Below the pieces are notes generated by a model. It searched no databases, was not told where the DNA came from, and worked only from the letters and a program-made list of their open reading frames with translations. From Euglena gracilis (taxonomy: Eukaryota > Euglenida > Euglenophyceae > Euglenales), in assembly GCA_039621445.1 (NCBI GenBank), contig CP154956.1:62060362-62124361 (forward strand): DNA of 64,000 nt, given 5' to 3'. This document shows positions 28,515 through 38,073 of this stretch, piece by piece (position 1 is the stretch's first letter; every line of letters starts with the position of its first letter). Made by a program: the position numbers and the translations under genes.

Positions 28515-31465
28515 TTTTCGATGAGTAATCTTTTCACCTCCCCCTCACTGGCATCCTTAATTTTCTGTCGACACAACTTGAAGTCAACCTTGAAATTTTC
28601 CCAATCACGGCTTGTAACCCTCCCTTGATGGCATAATGTAAGATCCCGAAAGTTTTTTCTGGCTCCAAACTCCTCATTTCTTGAATGCCAGGCATCCAAC
28701 TTGGCCCACACTTCATTGAAAGTGAGTGTCTCCCCCATTTCATCCAAATGCAAATTCAGCTGTTTTTTCCCCAAATCATCCAAACAAAGTTCTAGGAGGC
28801 CCAATTTATCAGCTTCTGAAACTTGATTGAATTTTCGGATGAATCTCCCCCACTCATCCTTGAAGTTTGGCCAATCACCTGCATGACCTGAAAATTTCGG
28901 GACAACAACATTTCGCAAAATGTGTTGTGTAGCTGCAGACGCCACAGTCATCATTGGTGACCGTTCAGATGCCCCCCCTATGGCATTGATACTCACCTGG
29001 CCCACCATTAATGATCCATCCCCTAAATCTGGGCCCCCTTCCAATCCCAGATTAAGATCCCAGATTTCAATTGGCTGAACCGGCTTCACTCCCTTAATTC
29101 CAACAAAACCAGAATTCGGCTTAAAAACTGGCTTGGGCTGTGTCACCGTAGATGCCTTGGGCTGAACCGTTTCAGTCAAAACTTGTTGCACCCTCCCTTC
29201 AATGGCCTTCAACTGTGCCTCAAAATTGTTGCACAGATTTTGGACAACCTCCCTGTGGCTTTTTTCCTTTGAAAAATCTGTTTGAATTTTGCCCAAAATC
29301 GCACAAAACTGCTGTTTCATACAATTTTCCATGTCATTTCGCAGCTTGTCAAAATGTTCTTCTTTTTGCACTTGTCTCATTTTTTCCTCCATCATTTGGG
29401 TCATCATGATTTCCATCATTTTTCTGACCTGAGCTGCCATTTCCCTCCGAACCTGAATTTGTATCGTTTCTTCTGTTTTCCCCATCATTTCAACAACTTT
29501 GTCCCAAGGCACCTCCTGGCTGCCCAGAAATTTCTCGATCCCAGTTAATCTGTCCCCCAGAGCTTTGCTCTCCTGATTCACTGTCTGAAATCGCTGCTGC
29601 ATTTCACTTACTAGTGTCCCAAAATTTGTCTTAGACTCCTCCCCAACAGTTTTCAGCCCAGCAGCAATTTCAGTGAATCGTCGATTCACCCCAGAGCACA
29701 GCTCACGGTTTGCATTCTGAAGTGCAGAAATTTCTTTTTGCAACTCCAATTTGTTCTCTCCCACAGCCCGAGAACAAATCCCAACCTGGTCAAAAAGTCC
29801 TGAAAATCTGACTTCAATTTCCTTCTCCCTTTTTGAAATTTCGCTCAACTGCCCATCCAAAAAGTCCTTCACAGATTTCTCAAAAATCTGGGATTTTCCT
29901 TCAACCTGTCTTTCAACTTCGATTGACAAAAGTTGCTTGTGGCAGTTTGCAATATTTTCCACCGCATTCCCCCCTTGCTGGCACTGTGAAATAAAATGGC
30001 TGACTGACTGCTGAATTTCCTCCTGATTTTTCTGTTTTTGCTGTTCAAACTGGCTGCAAATTTCAGTATTTCGCCGTTCCACATTTTGCTGAATAAACTG
30101 TAAAAGTTCAGCCTGTGCTCGAGAATTTTTTTCACCCAATTCTCGCTCAAAATTTTCCAGCCGATTTTCCACAACCACCTGGGGGGGTATAACACTTTCC
30201 CAGTGAGTTAAACTTCGGTTCAGCTCTGCTAATTGGCAGTCCACCCCCTGGGCCCAATTATCCCATGCGTCCCAATCTGAAATGTCAGCCCCCCCCACCT
30301 GAACTCCTAAATCAGGTGGCTGGGGTTCCATTTCTTCGTCCTCCTCCACCTGGGTTTTTGATGCTGCCAGATTTAACACCCCCGATGATGATGCACCACA
30401 GCCCAGATTTGCAGATTGCACCCCAGAAAATTTTGATTCAGAATACATTCTGGTTGATTCTGAAAAAAATGTCTGTCCATCGACAGTTTTTTCGCTGTGG
30501 CTGGCTGTCCCCCTGTCTTCCAACAATAAAATTGGAGTTACCCCCTCAATCTGGGGTATTTCGGCTCCAAAATTTGGAAACTGATTTGGACCGAAAATCT
30601 GAAACCTGGGGGGTATCCAACCTACAGCCACCAAAAGTTGTTCTGTTTCTTCAAACTGGCTGAGTCCCGACCCCCTGTCACTGTCAATTTCACTGTCGCT
30701 TTGATACTGGGGGGGTGAACCCGTCCATTGTACCAACTGATTTTCATCCCCCCCCTGTGATTCCTGGGGACTGGCCGTTATCATGTTAACTCCAAACACG
30801 TTTTCTGGGTTCCCACCTGAAAAGTCTGCGTTCGAAATTTCTGAACACGTATCAGAACCAGATTGTGATTGAAAATTGCTGATTTCCACAGATGCAGAAG
30901 AATTCAGGTTCACTGATTCCAAAAATCCTTCACCAACAGAGTTGAAGCTGCCTCTGTTAACCATGTTTAGCCGAGGGCTGCAACTTCCAACATTTCCACA
31001 GATTCTGTTGGTATGACCAGCAGAACCTGTCTCTGTAATCATGTTTAAATCTTCAGCAAGATTACTGCTGGCTGTGCCATCAAAATTGTCCGTATTTTCT
31101 GGGCTGAAAAATTTTTTGTCAACTGAGTTGGCAAAAACTCCTCTGCGTACCATGTTTACCCCGGGCGCCCCCCCTGCGGGTGTCGGACCGAAAACCCCAG
31201 CCCCCTGGCCGGCTGACTCCTGCCCGTCACCCACCCCTGGGGCTGCCGTTCCCTGGCCAGGGCCCAGTGTTTTTCCGGGTGGTGGAGGGCTCAGGCCACC
31301 CCCCGTTTCGCCCACTGGTATACCCCCCGACCAGAGGGGGGTGCGTAGGATCGAATTAGCTTTTTCGTGGAAATCTTGTACAAAATCAAAATTCCGGTCC
31401 AATGAAAATGTTTCTCCAAACTTTGATCCCCATGAGGCCATTTCACTCCTCCTTTCTTCCGGCAT
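28439..31465 (-). CDS. Element 3 Gag, N-terminal and capsid parts
   Basis: A 1008-residue frame starting MPEERRSEMASWGSKFG inside the LTR and reading through the LTR edge and primer-binding site. Residues 100-350 are Ser/Asn/Gly-rich and contain a repeated motif (NMVRRGVFANSV, NMVNRGSFNSV, NMITETG, NMITASP). Residues 380-750 are a long coiled coil (LENFERELGEKNSRAQAEL and similar). A capsid-like domain near 840-980 includes VVVPKFSGHAGDWPNFKDEW and RDWENFKVDFKLCRQK. It is homologous in layout to the Element 1 Gag, which lacks the NMV repeats. Translation could also start at the ATG that straddles the LTR edge (31153). Confidence 0.85.
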   Translation of the reverse strand: MPEERRSEMASWGSKFGETFSLDRNFDFVQDFHEKANSILRTPLWSGGIPVGETGGGLSPPPPGKTLGPGQGTAAPGVGDGQESAGQGAGVFGPTPAGGAPGVNMVRRGVFANSVDKKFFSPENTDNFDGTASSNLAEDLNMITETGSAGHTNRICGNVGSCSPRLNMVNRGSFNSVGEGFLESVNLNSSASVEISNFQSQSGSDTCSEISNADFSGGNPENVFGVNMITASPQESQGGDENQLVQWTGSPPQYQSDSEIDSDRGSGLSQFEETEQLLVAVGWIPPRFQIFGPNQFPNFGAEIPQIEGVTPILLLEDRGTASHSEKTVDGQTFFSESTRMYSESKFSGVQSANLGCGASSSGVLNLAASKTQVEEDEEMEPQPPDLGVQVGGADISDWDAWDNWAQGVDCQLAELNRSLTHWESVIPPQVVVENRLENFERELGEKNSRAQAELLQFIQQNVERRNTEICSQFEQQKQKNQEEIQQSVSHFISQCQQGGNAVENIANCHKQLLSIEVERQVEGKSQIFEKSVKDFLDGQLSEISKREKEIEVRFSGLFDQVGICSRAVGENKLELQKEISALQNANRELCSGVNRRFTEIAAGLKTVGEESKTNFGTLVSEMQQRFQTVNQESKALGDRLTGIEKFLGSQEVPWDKVVEMMGKTEETIQIQVRREMAAQVRKMMEIMMTQMMEEKMRQVQKEEHFDKLRNDMENCMKQQFCAILGKIQTDFSKEKSHREVVQNLCNNFEAQLKAIEGRVQQVLTETVQPKASTVTQPKPVFKPNSGFVGIKGVKPVQPIEIWDLNLGLEGGPDLGDGSLMVGQVSINAIGGASERSPMMTVASAATQHILRNVVVPKFSGHAGDWPNFKDEWGRFIRKFNQVSEADKLGLLELCLDDLGKKQLNLHLDEMGETLTFNEVWAKLDAWHSRNEEFGARKNFRDLTLCHQGRVTSRDWENFKVDFKLCRQKIKDASEGEVKRLLIEKCLLLLCIGLLMRKNGSKPANQPFE
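31140..31152 (-). other. Element 3 primer-binding site
   Basis: On the minus strand, TGGTACGCAGAGG directly follows the LTR end (GGGGTAAACA). It lies inside the Gag reading frame. Confidence 0.7.
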
Positions 31466-31808
31466 GCAAAAGATTGAGAATGGGTAAGGGTGGTGTTTTG
31501 TTCACTGAAATGGTGGTCAAAAAGCAACAATGACACACCGTGAATGAGGAAAGGTGGGACCTGACCTTTGAACTTCAAATTCTCAAAAATGACAATTCTT
31601 CAATGAAATAATTCTTGAGGACTTCAATTCTCAATTGTATGCAACAAAGAAACCCACAAAAGTCTGCGGAAGCAAATTGTGCTGAATTGGAACCTCAAAT
31701 TAGGCTTTTCCTATAGAACGCGCGTTCTGCGCGGAATGAAAAATTCCGTGTTTTCAAAAGCTTCCGCCCTGCCATTTTTGACTGTCGGACGCCCCCCGAC
31801 AGTCGACA
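31153..31808 (-). repeat. Element 3 5' LTR
   Basis: A direct copy of 19675-20330 with one difference. On the minus strand it starts TGTCGACTGTCGGGGGG and ends GGGGTAAACA. The tip contains a short internal inverted repeat (ACTGTCGG and CCGACAGT). Confidence 0.93.
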
Positions 31809-33443
31809 CCCCCCCGCACCCCCCCCCCCGCCCTCCAATAACAAAATCCCCTCCGGGGGATAACCGACCCAGGGCCAGGCGCGCATGTAATGCCACGCGC
31901 ACCGTAAACAAAACAGTCCTAAGGCGCCTTCGGCGCCCTTGGTCGTCTAGCGGGGGGGGGCTGCCGCCCCCCCCGCACCCCCCCCCCCCGCCCTCCAATA
32001 ACAAAATCCCCTCCGGGGGGTAACCGACCCAGGGCCAGGCGCGCATGTAATGCCACGCGCACCGTAAAAAAAACAGTCCTAAGGCGCCTTCGGCGCCCTT
32101 GGTCGTCTAGCGGGGGGGGCTGCCGCCCCCCCCCGCACCCCCCCGCCCTCCAATAACAAAATCCCTTCCGGGGGGTAACCGACCCAGGGCCAGGCGCGCA
32201 TGTAATGCCACGCGCACCGTAAACAAAACAGTCCTAAGGCGCCTTCGGCGCCCTTGGTCGTTTAGCGGGGGGGGGCTGCCGCCCCCCCCCGCCCCCCCCC
32301 CCCCGCCCTCCAATAACAAAATCCCCTCCGGGGGATAACCGACCCAGGGCCAGGCGCGCATGTAATGCCACGCGCACCGTAAACAAAACAGTCCTAAGGC
32401 GCCTTCGGCGCCCTTGGTCGTCTAGCGGGGGGGGGCTGCCGCCCCCCCACACCCCCCCCCGCCCTCCAATAACTAAATCCCTTCCGTGGGGTAACCGACC
32501 CAGGGCCAGGCGCGCATGTAATGCCACGCGCACCGTAAACAAAACAGTCCTAAGGCGCCTTCGGCGCCCTTGGTCGTCTAGCGGGGGGGGGCTGCCGCCC
32601 CCCCCCCCCGACCCCCCGCCCTCCAATAACAAAATCCCTTCCGGGGGGTAACCGACCCAGGGCCAGGCGCGCATGTAATGCCACGCGCACCGTAAACAAA
32701 ACAGTCCTAAGGCGCCTTCGGCGCCCTTGGTCGTCTAGCGGGGGGGGGGCTGCCGCCCCCCCCGCACCCCCCCCCCGCCCTCCAATAACAAAATCCCCTC
32801 CGGGGGTAACCGACCCAGGGCCAGGCGCGCATGTAATGCCACGCGCACCGTAAACAAAACAGTCCTAAGGCGCCTTCGGCGCCCTTGGTCGTCTAGCGGG
32901 GGGGGGCTGTTGCCCCCCCCCCCCCCCCCCCCCCCCCGCCCTCCAATAACAAAATCCCTTCCGGGGGGTAACCGACCCAGGGCCAGGCGCGCATGTAATG
33001 CCACGCGCACCGTAAAAAAAACAGTCCTAAGGCGCCTTCGGCGCCCTTGGTCGTCTAGCGGGGGGGGGCTGCCGCCCCCCCCCCCACCCCCCCCCCCCGC
33101 CCTCCAATAACAAAATCCCTTCCGGGGGGTAACCGACCCAGGGCCAGGCGCGCATGTAATGCCACGCGCACCGTAAACAAAACAGTCCTAAGGCGCCTTC
33201 GGCGCCCTTGGTCGTCTAGCGGGGGGGGGGCTGCCGCCCCCCCCCCGCACCCCCCCCCCCCCGCCCTCCAATAACAAAATCCCCTCCGGGGGGTAACCGA
33301 CCCAGGGCCAGGCGCGCATGTAATGCCACGCGCACCGTAAACAAAACAGTCCTAAGGCGCCTTCGGCGCCCTTGGTCGTCTAGCGGGGGGGGGGGGCTGC
33401 CGCCCCCCCCCCCCACCCCCCCCGCCCTCCAATAACAAAATCC
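31809..33443. repeat. Satellite array of about 160-bp units, right part (10 units)
   Basis: The anchor ACCGTAAA recurs at 31901, 32061, 32216, 32376, 32532, 32689, 32847, 33009, 33170 and 33334, giving periods of 155-164 bp. Length varies mainly in the C and G runs. Each unit holds GGCGCCTTCGGCGCC, GGTCGTCTAGCG, a G-run/C-run hairpin and CAGGGCCAGGCGCGCATG. Reading frames across it (Arg/Pro/Gly-rich) arise from the repeat itself. Confidence 0.93.
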
Positions 33444-33486
33444 CCTTGTGTGTGCAAGGCAAGGAAGGCCGAATCGTGCTCCTTAT

Positions 33487-33839
33487 CTCCTGGACAAAGA
33501 CAACTTTCACAGAACTGGCGCAAAAAGAAGATATTACCCAAAATTTTTTGCAGATGGACCCCCGAATGGGGGTTTCTGAAGGCATTTGGGTGGGTTTCGA
33601 GTCATTTTCCTTCATATTTGAATGAATTTTTTTTGGAGGGGGGGGGGCTTAAAAACTTTTTTAGAGGGGGGGGGTGGACTTAAAATTGGTGGTCGCTAGC
33701 GACTAGTCGCTAGCGACTAGTCGCTAGCGACCCTATCACCAATGGTCGGTACCGACTAGTCGCTAGAAAATGGTCGGTAGCGACCATGGTCGGTACCGAC
33801 TAGTCGGTACCGACCACCAAAAAGTCCATCACCAATTTC
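33487..33839. repeat. TIR element, right inverted repeat with palindrome cluster
   Basis: Inverse of 18841-19164. The outer 33685-33819 holds palindromes of two series, GTCGCTAGCGACTAG and GGTCGGTACCGACTAG, so it differs from the left tip in unit type and number. The terminal 40 bp and the inner 200 bp match closely. Confidence 0.88.
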
Positions 33840-33849
33840 TCGCTCGGGG

Positions 33850-34090
33850 CCGGCGGACGGTACCTGAGGCGGAAGGTGCCCCAGATACCTGGTTAGTGGA
33901 TAAAATCCTAAACCACAAATTCGTTAAGGGAAAAATGTTTTTCTTAACGAAGTGGCAAGGGTTTGAGGAGGCGAATTGGGAACCGGTGGAACATTTTTTC
34001 CAGGAGTACAATAGTGACATAATAGCGTATTGCCTGGGAAAAGGGTTGCCGTTAGATGTCTCTAAGGATTTAAAGACAACGGCAACCTGA
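33850..34090 (+). pseudogene. Element 2 Pol, C-terminal chromodomain fragment
   Basis: Continuation of the Element 2 integrase beyond the TIR insertion. In frame after the 11-bp repeat it reads TVPEAEGAPDTWLVDKILNH, then FFLTKWQGFEEANWEPVEHF, aligning with DEWEVEKILNH and FLTKWVGY of Element 3. It ends at a TGA. Joining it to 18818 restores the order seen in Element 3, which is the main evidence that 18829-33849 is an insertion. Confidence 0.88.
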
Positions 34091-35232
34091 AAAAGGGGGA
34101 AAAGGAATGGTGAAAAGGGCCTGGAGTGGTTGCCTGGGGAGGGGGAGGTCCCACCTTATGCCCCTTCACAGATGCAGGTGGACACCATCACAGGGCTGAG
34201 ACCCTGGGGAAAAATGACGGGAGTTTCCTCGTCATTGGTTTCATTTTTTATTTCTCCCCCTGAAGTTTTCATTCACCACCACACCCTTGTTTGGGTGAGG
34301 CTGGTGTGGGCAATCGAGGACATTTCATTGCCCCTGTTGATTTTTTGCCATTTTCCATTGAACTCCCGTGAAAGGATTTCAAAGGGGAATGAAGGATTCT
34401 CGTGGCTAGGGGGAAACCAGCCGGGAATCTTATTTTTTATACGGATGGGTGTTTTCCAATCAAAGGATCCCACCCCGGAACGGGAAGGGATGTTGCCAAC
34501 AACAACAAAAGCAAACGTTGAATAAGTGCATGATTGCCAACCGTTTTGCTTGTGTTGTTGTCGGTGGAATCCGGTTTGGAAGTTTCACCAAAATTTCTTA
34601 AAGAGGACAAACCACCGGAAGCACAACCGTGGGTTTGTTCTCTTGACAACCTTCTCCAAGTATTGGAGGGGGGGGGTAATTGGCAATGTGGATTTGAGAT
34701 TGCCCTGTCGGTTTGGCTGGGCTAAGCCATATTGCCAAATTTTCAAGTGGGGGAAGGAACCCCCCCATAACGGTGTGCATGGTTTGCCACCACACTAAGG
34801 GGAGGCAAACCGGCACCCAAGGAAGACGCCGAAGCCCAACACCCCGAACTTCGACGAGGCGTTTGGCTCTGGCAACCATCACTATCCGTTTCGTTCACCT
34901 ACTCAGGACGGATTATCAATTTAAAGTCTGGGACTCTGAATTGGATGAACTGAAGACGGAGTTCAAACTATTTCAAGGAGTTGCCTTCTGGTATCGGTGT
35001 ACGAGGATTATGTGGAGTGAACGAGTGGAGATGGTAATTTTGCCGTTCTATTCGTGCTTCTGACCTCGACACCACACAATCTTTGTTTGCACCCTCCCTG
35101 TCCCGGTTACGCCACCACTTATTCACATTGCCGAACAATGTTATCGCACGTTGCAAAAATTCAAATTGTCTTTCATTCCCACCCCAAGGAAAGCGAGAAG
35201 GAGGGGGGGTGAAACCCCCGAACTTTCGTCGC
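34091..35232 (+). other. Element 2 3' non-coding region
   Basis: About 1.1 kb from the Pol stop to the polypurine tract. No frame here shows recognisable domains. It is of ordinary composition with a few G runs. Confidence 0.6.
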
Positions 35233-35243
35233 AAGGGGGGGAG
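35233..35243 (+). other. Element 2 polypurine tract
   Basis: AAGGGGGGGAG immediately before the 3' LTR, preceded by GTCGC as in Element 3. Confidence 0.8.
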
Positions 35244-36349
35244 TGACGACCGTTTGAGGTCGACCGCCGGGCGGCGGAGTTTTTCCTCTTAGAAGGCCTT
35301 TTTAAGGGCGGTTTAGCTCTAATTTTAAGGCTTTCTAAAGATTTCCATTAAAATTCCCTCTCCTAGGGCGCCCATGGTTTGGTTGTGCAAGGAGAGAGAT
35401 TGAGTGATGCTAGGTATTCCCAAATGGTGATTTTGGGTTTATTTAGCACATTTTAAGCTTTTTATGCATTTTTCCTTTGGTTTTAAGGGAAAATGTTGGA
35501 TATGGTGAGAGCGCTTGCAAGCGCTTGGAACAGAATTTTAAGAGATTGGCGCCTGAGTTCCTGGAGTTTTTGCAGGGGTTTGCAAAGCTCAATAATGATG
35601 GAATTCAGCATAATTTATCAAAATCAAGGGGGGAAACCTTGATTTTGACCTGGGTTGGTTGATTTTGATGCAATGGGCAAGGATTTGGGATTTGAGAGCG
35701 CTTAGGAATCAGCGCACTCAATCCTAAATTTAACTGCCCATCAAGGGCATCAAAATCATATATTCTCTCACAGGGGTTTCCTCTTCACTTGTTTCACCAT
35801 TGCATTTGTTGTGTCAATTACAACCAATTACATTCAATCATTGAACTTGGATTTACAATTGGAATTGCAAATGGAAGGACAACAAATCAATCAAGAAAGC
35901 TCAATTGAAGAAGGTGAGGTTTGTCTTCCCCCCACCTCATCTGTGGGAAAAGGGGCAGGGGGGTGGGACTCTTCAACTCAGGCAACCACAGGCCATTTTT
36001 CACCCCAAAACCCCCTTTTTGGCCCAGAAACTGTGAGAAATGACACCCAGGGGGGGGTGTTGGCTCTCACTGGTTCAGCTGAGCAGGGAGGGGTTGAAAC
36101 CCCAAAGGCACCCCCCTTGGAGATCCCAGTGACACCCCCCTCAGGGGTCGGGGAGGGTCCACTGGGAAGTTTCTCCTTGGAAATGATGGCCCAGTTTCGG
36201 CCACCGGGGGGTGCAGAATGGGAAAAAATTTCCGACACAAGTCGGCTCGAGCAGCCAAAAAACGATCCTACGCCGGAAACTGGCCCGGGGCGGGGGTTTC
36301 CGCTTCACCCCAGCGCTGCCGTGGGACATGGCAGCACGGGTGTGAAACA
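35244..36349 (+). repeat. Element 2 3' LTR
   Basis: A direct copy of the 5' LTR. Its Gag N-terminal frame (from about 35811 or 35870) is intact to the LTR end and then runs into flanking DNA, giving a chimeric frame to 36503 that is not a gene. Confidence 0.9.
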
Positions 36350-36425
36350 CAAGGTGCCCTGGAAAATGCTCTGGCCCCCCAATTTCAGTGCACAATCAGG
36401 CCTCACAAGGGCAAAGTGCGGAGCC

Positions 36426-36806
36426 CGAGGTGTCCCGTACTCCCTCGAGGAAAACCAACCGGGGAGGAAGGGACACCGAGGGCGAAGCACAAAGACCTTG
36501 TGAGCCCGACCCCCCCACCCGTAATAAAAAAATTGTGTTCAAACGCCCTCGTTCAGCAGAAAGTGAGGGCCAGGGGGACAGAGGGGGGGACACCCTCCAG
36601 AGGCAAGAGAAAGTGCCACAGCCGTCACGGAGCAGCATTGTCAGCCAACTCCGGCGAGGCGGCACTAAGCAGGGACTCCTAGCCCAACGCGCAACAATCA
36701 AACAGTAGACCGCCGGCGAGCAAGGCGTGGCCTCGCAAGGTCTTTGTGCTTCGCCCTCAGTGTCCCTCCCTGCCTGGTCGGTTTTCCTCGAGGGAGCACG
36801 ATTTTT
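36426..36806. repeat. Inverted repeat pair (arms about 65-75 bp)
   Basis: The left arm at about 36443-36506 contains CTCCCTCGAGGAAAACC and GAGGGCGAAGCACAAAGACC. The right arm at about 36734-36800 contains their reverse complements with few mismatches. A third, direct, weaker copy (GGGAGGAAGGGACCAAGAGG then GCGGAGCACAAGAAGATGG) lies at about 37211-37255. It may be a small foldback transposon. No target duplication was found. Confidence 0.6.
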
Positions 36807-38073
36807 TGAGGCACCCTTGGCGCCATCTCCGACAGTAGGCCGCATTAGTGGACCTCCATCCCCTGGCAAATTTCAGCAACTTCCTGGCCAGAAAGGCCAA
36901 GTTCCAAGGCCAACCAAGTTTTCCCCCATGGTTTGCAAAAAAGAACTTTGATGGTTTAAAAAATTGTGGGTTTATAAGGGTATAAAGTTTATAATTTTCT
37001 GCCTAGCGCCTGAATTTTTCGCACCACACCGCGTATTTTTGCACTTCCAGTCAAATTTTTTTTCCACTTTACTTCAAACTGTTTTTCAAATGCCACCAAT
37101 TTGTTTGCAATTTATCTCAAAAATGTTTGCACGTTCCCCCCAAGGATGTTTATCTCCGGTCCGAAATTTTTGTACTCGGATCGGGTGTTCTCGGACCCCC
37201 AAGACAGAGGAAGGGGGAGGAAGGGACCAAGAGGGCGGAGCACAAGAAGATGGTGAGTTGTTGCCGGCAAGGACAGCAGGACCTCACCATCTCGCAGTGC
37301 GGAGCCCGATTGGTCTGCACATTTGCCCTTTGAAACTCAATCAGCGTGGATATTTCCCCCCCCTTTGTCCAGTGTAAGGCCTTTTTTTTAGGAAAAAATA
37401 AAACGACGGAGCGGAATTTTTTTTCGGAACACATACAAGTATTTTTTGGCGCAGGGCAAAAATTTTTTGAGACCCCTGGGAAAATTTTTTTGAGGGCACT
37501 TGGCCAGAATTTTGACAGGTAAACATTATTGCCAGCCGTGGGCAAACATTTCAGCCGCTAGGTGTAATGAAGTGAGGAGGGGGCCTCCTGGTCAATCATG
37601 TGGCTATGTGGCCCGCACTTTTCAAATGTTGGGTAATCCTTATTTCAGAGCTTTCTCAAACTTTCAAGTTTTTGAAGAAATAAGCTAATGTGCCAAACCC
37701 CATTAACCCCATACAAAAGGCTTTGGAAGCAAAATCCGCAGAAATATGGGGCATCTTCCGCCAATTCTCCTGGGCCTGGCCAAGACCCCATTCCCCGTCG
37801 ACATCTGCAACTTGCATTAAAAAAAGCTGATTTTTTTGCTGCAGAATCCTCTTCAAGTGTCGGGCAAGGTACCTTACACTAAAATTAGGCGTGAAGGCCA
37901 GAAGTTGCACCTGCGGAAGAGAGTTGTGTCCATTCTTCAATGTCCAAAAAAAATCGGCACTTTTCATTTGATGATGGCATATATGGCCTGCACGCACATT
38001 CACGAGAGGCGAATGCGCGGCACAAAAGCAATTCTGGGGAGAAATTGACACAAGTTGTTTCGAAACATGTTGT
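36807..38073. other. Intergenic DNA between Element 2 and the phosphatase gene
   Basis: Mostly AT-rich with T and A runs, no convincing exon on either strand, and the weak third copy of the inverted-repeat motif near 37230. It would contain the 3' UTR and poly(A) site of the minus-strand phosphatase gene, but no specific signal is assigned. Confidence 0.4.

Larger units (their letters stand above)
19675..31808 (-). mobile_element. Element 3: young Ty3/Gypsy retrotransposon with C5 and Dam-like methyltransferase domains
   Basis: Bounded by two 656-bp LTRs that differ at a single base, with TG...CA ends. It is inserted in the C run of a satellite unit, which leaves CCCCC on both sides (5-bp target-site duplication). 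Gag, methyltransferase, protease-RT-RNase H-integrase and chromodomain parts are all present and intact except for one-base frame breaks at homopolymers. Primer-binding site and polypurine tract are clear. Near-identical LTRs mean very recent insertion, so relatives may still be active. Confidence 0.92.
18841..33839. mobile_element. Non-autonomous TIR (foldback or MULE-like) DNA element carrying a satellite array and nested Element 3
   Basis: Long inverted repeats (18841-19164 and 33487-33839) begin GAAATTGGTGATGGAC and enclose 15.0 kb inserted in the Element 2 pol. Removing Element 3 leaves about 2.9 kb, made of the two inverted repeats and an array of about 160-bp units. No transposase frame is visible, so any mobility would need one supplied in trans. 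The 11-bp flanking repeat and long TIRs fit Mutator-like elements. The palindromic tips also recall foldback elements. Family assignment is inference. Confidence 0.8.
11667..36349 (+). mobile_element. Element 2: degenerate Ty3/Gypsy retrotransposon, interrupted by a 15.0-kb nested insertion
   Basis: Bounded by two LTRs of 1107 and 1106 bp that differ by three substitutions and one G-run indel. They begin TGACGACC and end GAAACA. A CAAG flanks both ends (left flank CCAAG, right flank CAAGG), consistent with a 4-5 bp target-site duplication. A primer-binding site follows the left LTR and a polypurine tract precedes the right one. Without the nested insertion the element is about 9.7 kb. Gag capsid, zinc knuckles and both methyltransferase domains present in Elements 1 and 3 are missing. 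The remaining coding frames carry several one-base shifts and a small deletion in integrase, so this copy is dead as read. Confidence 0.88.

Noticed and set aside
31809-33443. CRISPR-like regular array of about 160-bp units
   Set aside because: The whole unit repeats, with no short repeat and unique spacer pattern. The context is a eukaryotic transposon, and length variation is in G/C runs. It is a satellite.
35811-36503. 230-residue plus-strand frame as a gene downstream of Element 2
   Set aside because: It is the LTR copy of the Gag N-terminus running out into flanking DNA after 36349.
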